Shown piece by piece: positions 5,860 through 8,601 of a stretch of DNA of 8,601 nucleotides (within the stretch, counting starts at the first letter, position 1; each line of letters begins with the position of its first letter). Position numbers and translations under genes: made by a program. Origin of the DNA: Chloroflexota bacterium (GTDB lineage Bacteria; Chloroflexota; Limnocylindria; QHBO01); the NCBI GenBank assembly GCA_013694795.1, contig JACDBS010000047.1, positions 1 to 8,601 of the forward strand. Direction: 5' to 3'. The notes below the pieces were generated by a model, which was not told the origin of the DNA, searched no databases, and was given only the letters and a program-made list of their open reading frames with translations.

Positions 5860-8382
5860 ATGGCTGCATTTGGGGGACTCATGACACGTGGAACACGGCT
5901 GCTGCTGGCAGCAATTGTCGCGGCGGTGCTGGCACCGGCGTCGCCGACGCACGCAGCCGAAGCCACCATCGGGCGTCTGTGGGGCGCAGATCGCTACGCA
6001 ACAGCCGCGGCAATCAGCCAGGCGACTTTCGCGCCCGGTGTCCCGGTGGCGTTCGTGGCGACCGGACAGGACTTCCCCGACTCGCTGGCCGGCGGACCGG
6101 CAGCGGCGAGGCTGCGCGCGCCGATGCTCCTGACCTTGGCGCGCGGCCTCCCCGACGCGACACGCGCCGAGCTGTCTCGCCTCCAGCCGGCTCGCATCGT
6201 CATTCTCGGCGGCACCACCGTCGTCTCACCCACCGTCGAAGCCCAGCTGGCTGCCTACACCGCCGGTGGCGTCACTCGCATCGCCGGCGCCGACCGCTAC
6301 GCGACCGCCGCCGCCGTCAGCGCTGCGTACTTTCCCGCTGGCGTCCCGGTCGCGTATGTCGCCACAGGAGCCACGTTTCCGGATGCATTGACGGCCGGGG
6401 CCGCGGCGGCGGCGCTCGGCGGCCCGGTGCTGCTGGTGCGACCGACCGGGTTCCCCGTCGCAGTCCAGACGGAGCTGCAGCGGCTTGGGCCGGGCAGGAT
6501 CGTGGTCGTCGGCGGTCCGGCCGCGGTCGCCGATACCGTGCTCGACCAGCTCAGGGCCGCGACCGGCGCCAGCGTGACGCGTACCTTCGGCGCCGATCGC
6601 TACGCGACCTCGGCCGCCATCAGTGCCGAGGCCTTCCCATTTGCCTCCAAGGTGCACCTCGCCACCGGCCTCAGCTTCGCCGACGCGGTTGCCGGCGTCC
6701 CGGCGGCCGCGGCCGCACGAGGCCCGCTGCTGCTGACGACACGGGTGGCGGTCCCCTCGCCCACCTTCACTGAGCTGCGGCGCCTGCTTCCGAGCGAGGT
6801 CGTCCTGCTCGGCGGCGAGAGCGCCGTCTCCTCGGCGGTCGTGCCATCGATCCAGCTTGCGACCTGGGAGCCGGCGACCGCGCTCGAGCGCGTGGGTCCG
6901 CACAGCTTCCGAAGCGACGGCCACACACTCCAGGCCCTCCCGGCGGACATGCTCGCCTTCGAGGGCACCTCGCTGGTGGAGATCTACGGCACGCGCGACG
7001 CGACCGGCGCCGTCCAGTTCCTGCACACCGACGGCCAATGGTACGACCATCCGGTCGGCCAGGCGCAATACGTGGTCAACATGCTGCGCAACTATCGGAT
7101 CAGCCCTGACCCGGAATACCTCCGCCTTGCCATCGCCAACGCCGAGCGGCTCCTGGCGCGCGCCGTCCGCCACCAGGGCGCGATCTTCTTCCCCTACGGC
7201 TTCGACTTCGTGCTTCACGGGCGCGGCACCATGCGCGCGCCGTGGTATTCGGGCATGGCCCAGGGCATCGCCCTGAGTGGTTTCGTGCGGCTCTACCAGG
7301 TGACCAGCGACGCGAGGTGGCTCCAGGCCGCGCACGAAACGTTCGCCTCGTTCACCGTCGCGCGTCAGGACGGGAACCCGTGGGTGGCCGTCGTGGAGAA
7401 CGACCTCCTCTGGCTGGAGCTGTACCCGTGGCTACCCCTCGACCACACCTACAACGGCCACAACTTCGCAAGCTTCGGGCTGTACGACTACTGGCGCCTG
7501 ACTGATAGCGCCGATGCGGAGCAGCTCCTCATCGGTGCCATTACCACCACCGAACGCTTCGTGAACATCGCGCGCGTGCCCGGCGGCGTGAGCAACTACT
7601 GCCTGGCGCAGAGCTGCCTCGACCGGAGGGTCCGCAATCCTGACTACCACCTGTCGGTGATCGGCCAGTTCATCCAGCTCTACCGCTACACGCGCAATGA
7701 AACGTTCGGACGGCTGGCCGATGCCTTCACCGCCGATTATCCGAACTTCAGGCGCGGCGGCACCGTCGCGTTCCAGGCTGGCACTCACACTGCGTCCCAG
7801 TTCGACACATACGGCACGCGCACCGACGGCACGACCGCCGCGGTCGGCGCGTCGAGCGCCTCATACGCCCAGCGCACCGTGCCATACGGCTGGATCGCGC
7901 CGGGCAACGGGATCTGGTTCTACATGACCGACGGCCCCTTTGCCGGGCAGTGGATCCGCGAGTCGCCGTCCGCCGTAGCCAGGGGCTTCGTCGACCGGCT
8001 CGAGTACTACTGGCCCCGCCCCGTCGCGGTGACCGACGGACAGCACACCGGCTACCGGCTTGCCCCGGATGGAACCATCACGGAGACGAACACGGTCACA
8101 TCTGCGGCTGGCACGTGGGAGTACACCGCCTCGGCCAGGATCAACGGCCAGCCGGCGGTCTCCGTCAGCTCCGGCCCCCTGGCGGGCTACTGGCTTGCCG
8201 TCGACGGCCTGGCAGGCTCGGGACCCACGGCCGCCGGGGCTGTGCTGACCACGGCGAGCACCGGCGAGGTGCAGATGTCTGCGGCGGCGCGCGTCGCGGC
8301 ACCACCCGAGCCGCCATTTGATCCATTGTTGCCGCCTCTTCTGCCGGGCCAGCAGGAGCTGGGTCCCGTGGACGGGCCCTGA
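5860..8382 (+). CDS. Secreted cell-wall-binding (CWB2) protein with D-glucuronyl C5-epimerase domain
   Basis: 840 residues. A signal peptide covers about 1-33 (Arg, then LLLAAIVAAVLAPASPTHAA), with cleavage near THA-A. Three type-2 cell-wall-binding repeats follow (about 39-133, 140-231, 241-331), each opening with GADRYAT and containing a hydrophobic-GG strand (IVILGG, IVVVGG, VVLLGG). Residues about 385-630 match the C-terminal domain of D-glucuronyl C5-epimerases, which invert C5 of GlcA in a polysaccharide to give L-iduronate. Human GLCE motifs recalled from memory align: APWYSAMAQG with APWYSGMAQG (460-469), EEYP with LELYP, NGFMYSLIGLYD with NGHNFASFGLYD (532-543), and WDYH with PDYH. 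The three catalytic tyrosines (human Y500, Y560, Y578) correspond to Y522, Y580 and Y596. Two further units of about 65 residues (634-702, 719-783) and a Pro-rich end follow. Frame upstream to 5686 is open but overlaps tRNA-Leu. The substrate is unknown. Confidence 0.88.
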   Translation: MAAFGGLMTRGTRLLLAAIVAAVLAPASPTHAAEATIGRLWGADRYATAAAISQATFAPGVPVAFVATGQDFPDSLAGGPAAARLRAPMLLTLARGLPDATRAELSRLQPARIVILGGTTVVSPTVEAQLAAYTAGGVTRIAGADRYATAAAVSAAYFPAGVPVAYVATGATFPDALTAGAAAAALGGPVLLVRPTGFPVAVQTELQRLGPGRIVVVGGPAAVADTVLDQLRAATGASVTRTFGADRYATSAAISAEAFPFASKVHLATGLSFADAVAGVPAAAAARGPLLLTTRVAVPSPTFTELRRLLPSEVVLLGGESAVSSAVVPSIQLATWEPATALERVGPHSFRSDGHTLQALPADMLAFEGTSLVEIYGTRDATGAVQFLHTDGQWYDHPVGQAQYVVNMLRNYRISPDPEYLRLAIANAERLLARAVRHQGAIFFPYGFDFVLHGRGTMRAPWYSGMAQGIALSGFVRLYQVTSDARWLQAAHETFASFTVARQDGNPWVAVVENDLLWLELYPWLPLDHTYNGHNFASFGLYDYWRLTDSADAEQLLIGAITTTERFVNIARVPGGVSNYCLAQSCLDRRVRNPDYHLSVIGQFIQLYRYTRNETFGRLADAFTADYPNFRRGGTVAFQAGTHTASQFDTYGTRTDGTTAAVGASSASYAQRTVPYGWIAPGNGIWFYMTDGPFAGQWIRESPSAVARGFVDRLEYYWPRPVAVTDGQHTGYRLAPDGTITETNTVTSAAGTWEYTASARINGQPAVSVSSGPLAGYWLAVDGLAGSGPTAAGAVLTTASTGEVQMSAAARVAAPPEPPFDPLLPPLLPGQQELGPVDGP
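5974..6852 (+). repeat. Three tandem CWB2 cell-wall-binding modules
   Basis: The Asp of the GADRYAT motif falls at residues 44, 145 and 246, a spacing of exactly 101 residues twice. The middle motif reads FPDSLAGG, FPDALTAG and FADAVAGV in the three copies, so the third is the most diverged. In characterised CWB2 proteins of Clostridioides difficile three modules act together to hold the protein on a wall polymer. Having three copies here fits that arrangement. Confidence 0.85.
7759..8208 (+). repeat. Two copies of an unassigned C-terminal unit (~65 residues)
   Basis: Residues 634-702 and 719-783 align: VAFQAGTHTASQFDTYGT with VAVTDGQHTGYRLAPDGT at the start, then a Ser/Ala/Thr stretch, then TDGPFAGQWIRES with SSGPLAGYWLAVD at the end. 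The shared pattern is VA-x3-G-x-HT ... GP-[FL]-AG-x-W. It resembles Gly-Trp wall-associated modules in outline, but I cannot name the family. Confidence 0.6.
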
Positions 8383-8396
8383 GCCGCGCGAAGGAA

Positions 8397-8471
8397 TGGA
8401 GGCGACGACGGGAATCGAACCCGTGTACGCGGTTTTGCAGACCGCTCCCTGGACCACTCGGGCACGTCGCC
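8397..8471 (-). tRNA. tRNA-Cys (anticodon GCA)
   Basis: Acceptor arms are GGCGACG/CGTCGCC, the D-arm is CCC/GGG, the anticodon stem is GCGGT/ACCGC around CTGCAAA (anticodon GCA), and the T-arm is ACGGG-TTCGATT-CCCGT. The discriminator is U, the identity base for Cys, and CCA is encoded. The 3' end lies 14 nt from the stop codon of the convergent epimerase gene. It follows tRNA-Gln after 16 nt, so the two are probably one transcript. Confidence 0.96.
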
Positions 8472-8487
8472 ACGCGCTCCTTTCGGC

Positions 8488-8561
8488 TGGCTGCCCCGCG
8501 AGGATTCGAACCTCGGTTCACGGATCCAAAGTCCGCTGTCCTACCACTAGACGACGGGGCA
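8488..8561 (-). tRNA. tRNA-Gln (anticodon UUG)
   Basis: Acceptor arms are TGCCCCG/CGGGGCA, the anticodon stem is GCGGA/TCCGT around CTTTGGA (anticodon TTG), and the T-arm is CGAGG-TTCGAAT-CCTCG. The discriminator is G, and CCA is encoded. It is the upstream member of a Gln-Cys tRNA pair. A TAGCGT at 8580-8575 might be the -10 box, but the window ends before a -35 could be judged. Confidence 0.96.
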
Positions 8562-8601
8562 CCGCTCGGGCCTCACGCTAGCAGGTCAGCGGCGATCCGC
8601 A

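Noticed and set aside
6226..7335. 369-codon minus-strand open frame inside the epimerase gene
   Set aside because: Arg/Gly/Ala-rich shadow of a well-supported coding region in high-GC DNA.
8361..8380. Inverted repeat around the epimerase stop codon (CCCG-TGGA-CGGG core) as a terminator
   Set aside because: It has a bulged short stem inside coding sequence with no T-tract after it.

Overview
The window is GC-rich bacterial DNA, fully packed, with seven protein genes (one cut by the left edge) and three tRNA genes. There is no phage, IS element or CRISPR array. High GC, a conserved rpsF-ssb-rpsR cluster, a CpaE/TadZ-type ATPase and a secreted protein with type-2 cell-wall-binding repeats suggest a GC-rich terrestrial or aquatic bacterium such as a Chloroflexota (Limnocylindria/Ellin6529-like) or Actinomycetota lineage. 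All three tRNAs have CCA encoded in the DNA. The taxonomic call is an inference and is weak.

Left half (1-4365), all on the minus strand, in transcription order: a promoter at 4365-4336 and a leader of about 115 nt, then rpsF (bS6 with a long Asp/Glu-rich tail), ssb and rpsR (bS18, zinc-ligand form). A Ca2+/cation antiporter-family membrane protein follows 35 bp later, where rplI is often found. A GC palindrome then gives a possible terminator. A second unit begins with its own TATACT box: ilvE (branched-chain aminotransferase), preceded by a leader of alternately pairing segments, and then a two-helix membrane protein with a PH-like domain that runs off the window. That last gene has no stop codon in the window.

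Middle (4382-5736): a divergent TATACT box drives a plus-strand CpaE/TadZ-like protein made of a degenerate receiver domain and a deviant-Walker ATPase. Its stop codon nearly touches a convergent tRNA-Leu(UAA).

Right part (5821-8561): a large exported protein of 840 residues carries a signal peptide, three CWB2 cell-wall-binding repeats with a 101-residue period, and a D-glucuronyl C5-epimerase C-terminal domain with all three expected catalytic tyrosines. It ends with two copies of an unassigned unit of about 65 residues. The gene is flanked by tRNA-Leu on one side and tRNA-Cys/tRNA-Gln on the other, all facing against it. It is the most interesting object here: apparently a wall-anchored polysaccharide epimerase with no polysaccharide gene beside it.

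The genes are mostly housekeeping (translation, DNA repair/replication, amino-acid metabolism, ion transport) plus two envelope-related genes. Apart from the ribosomal/SSB operon there is no evidence in the window of a shared pathway.
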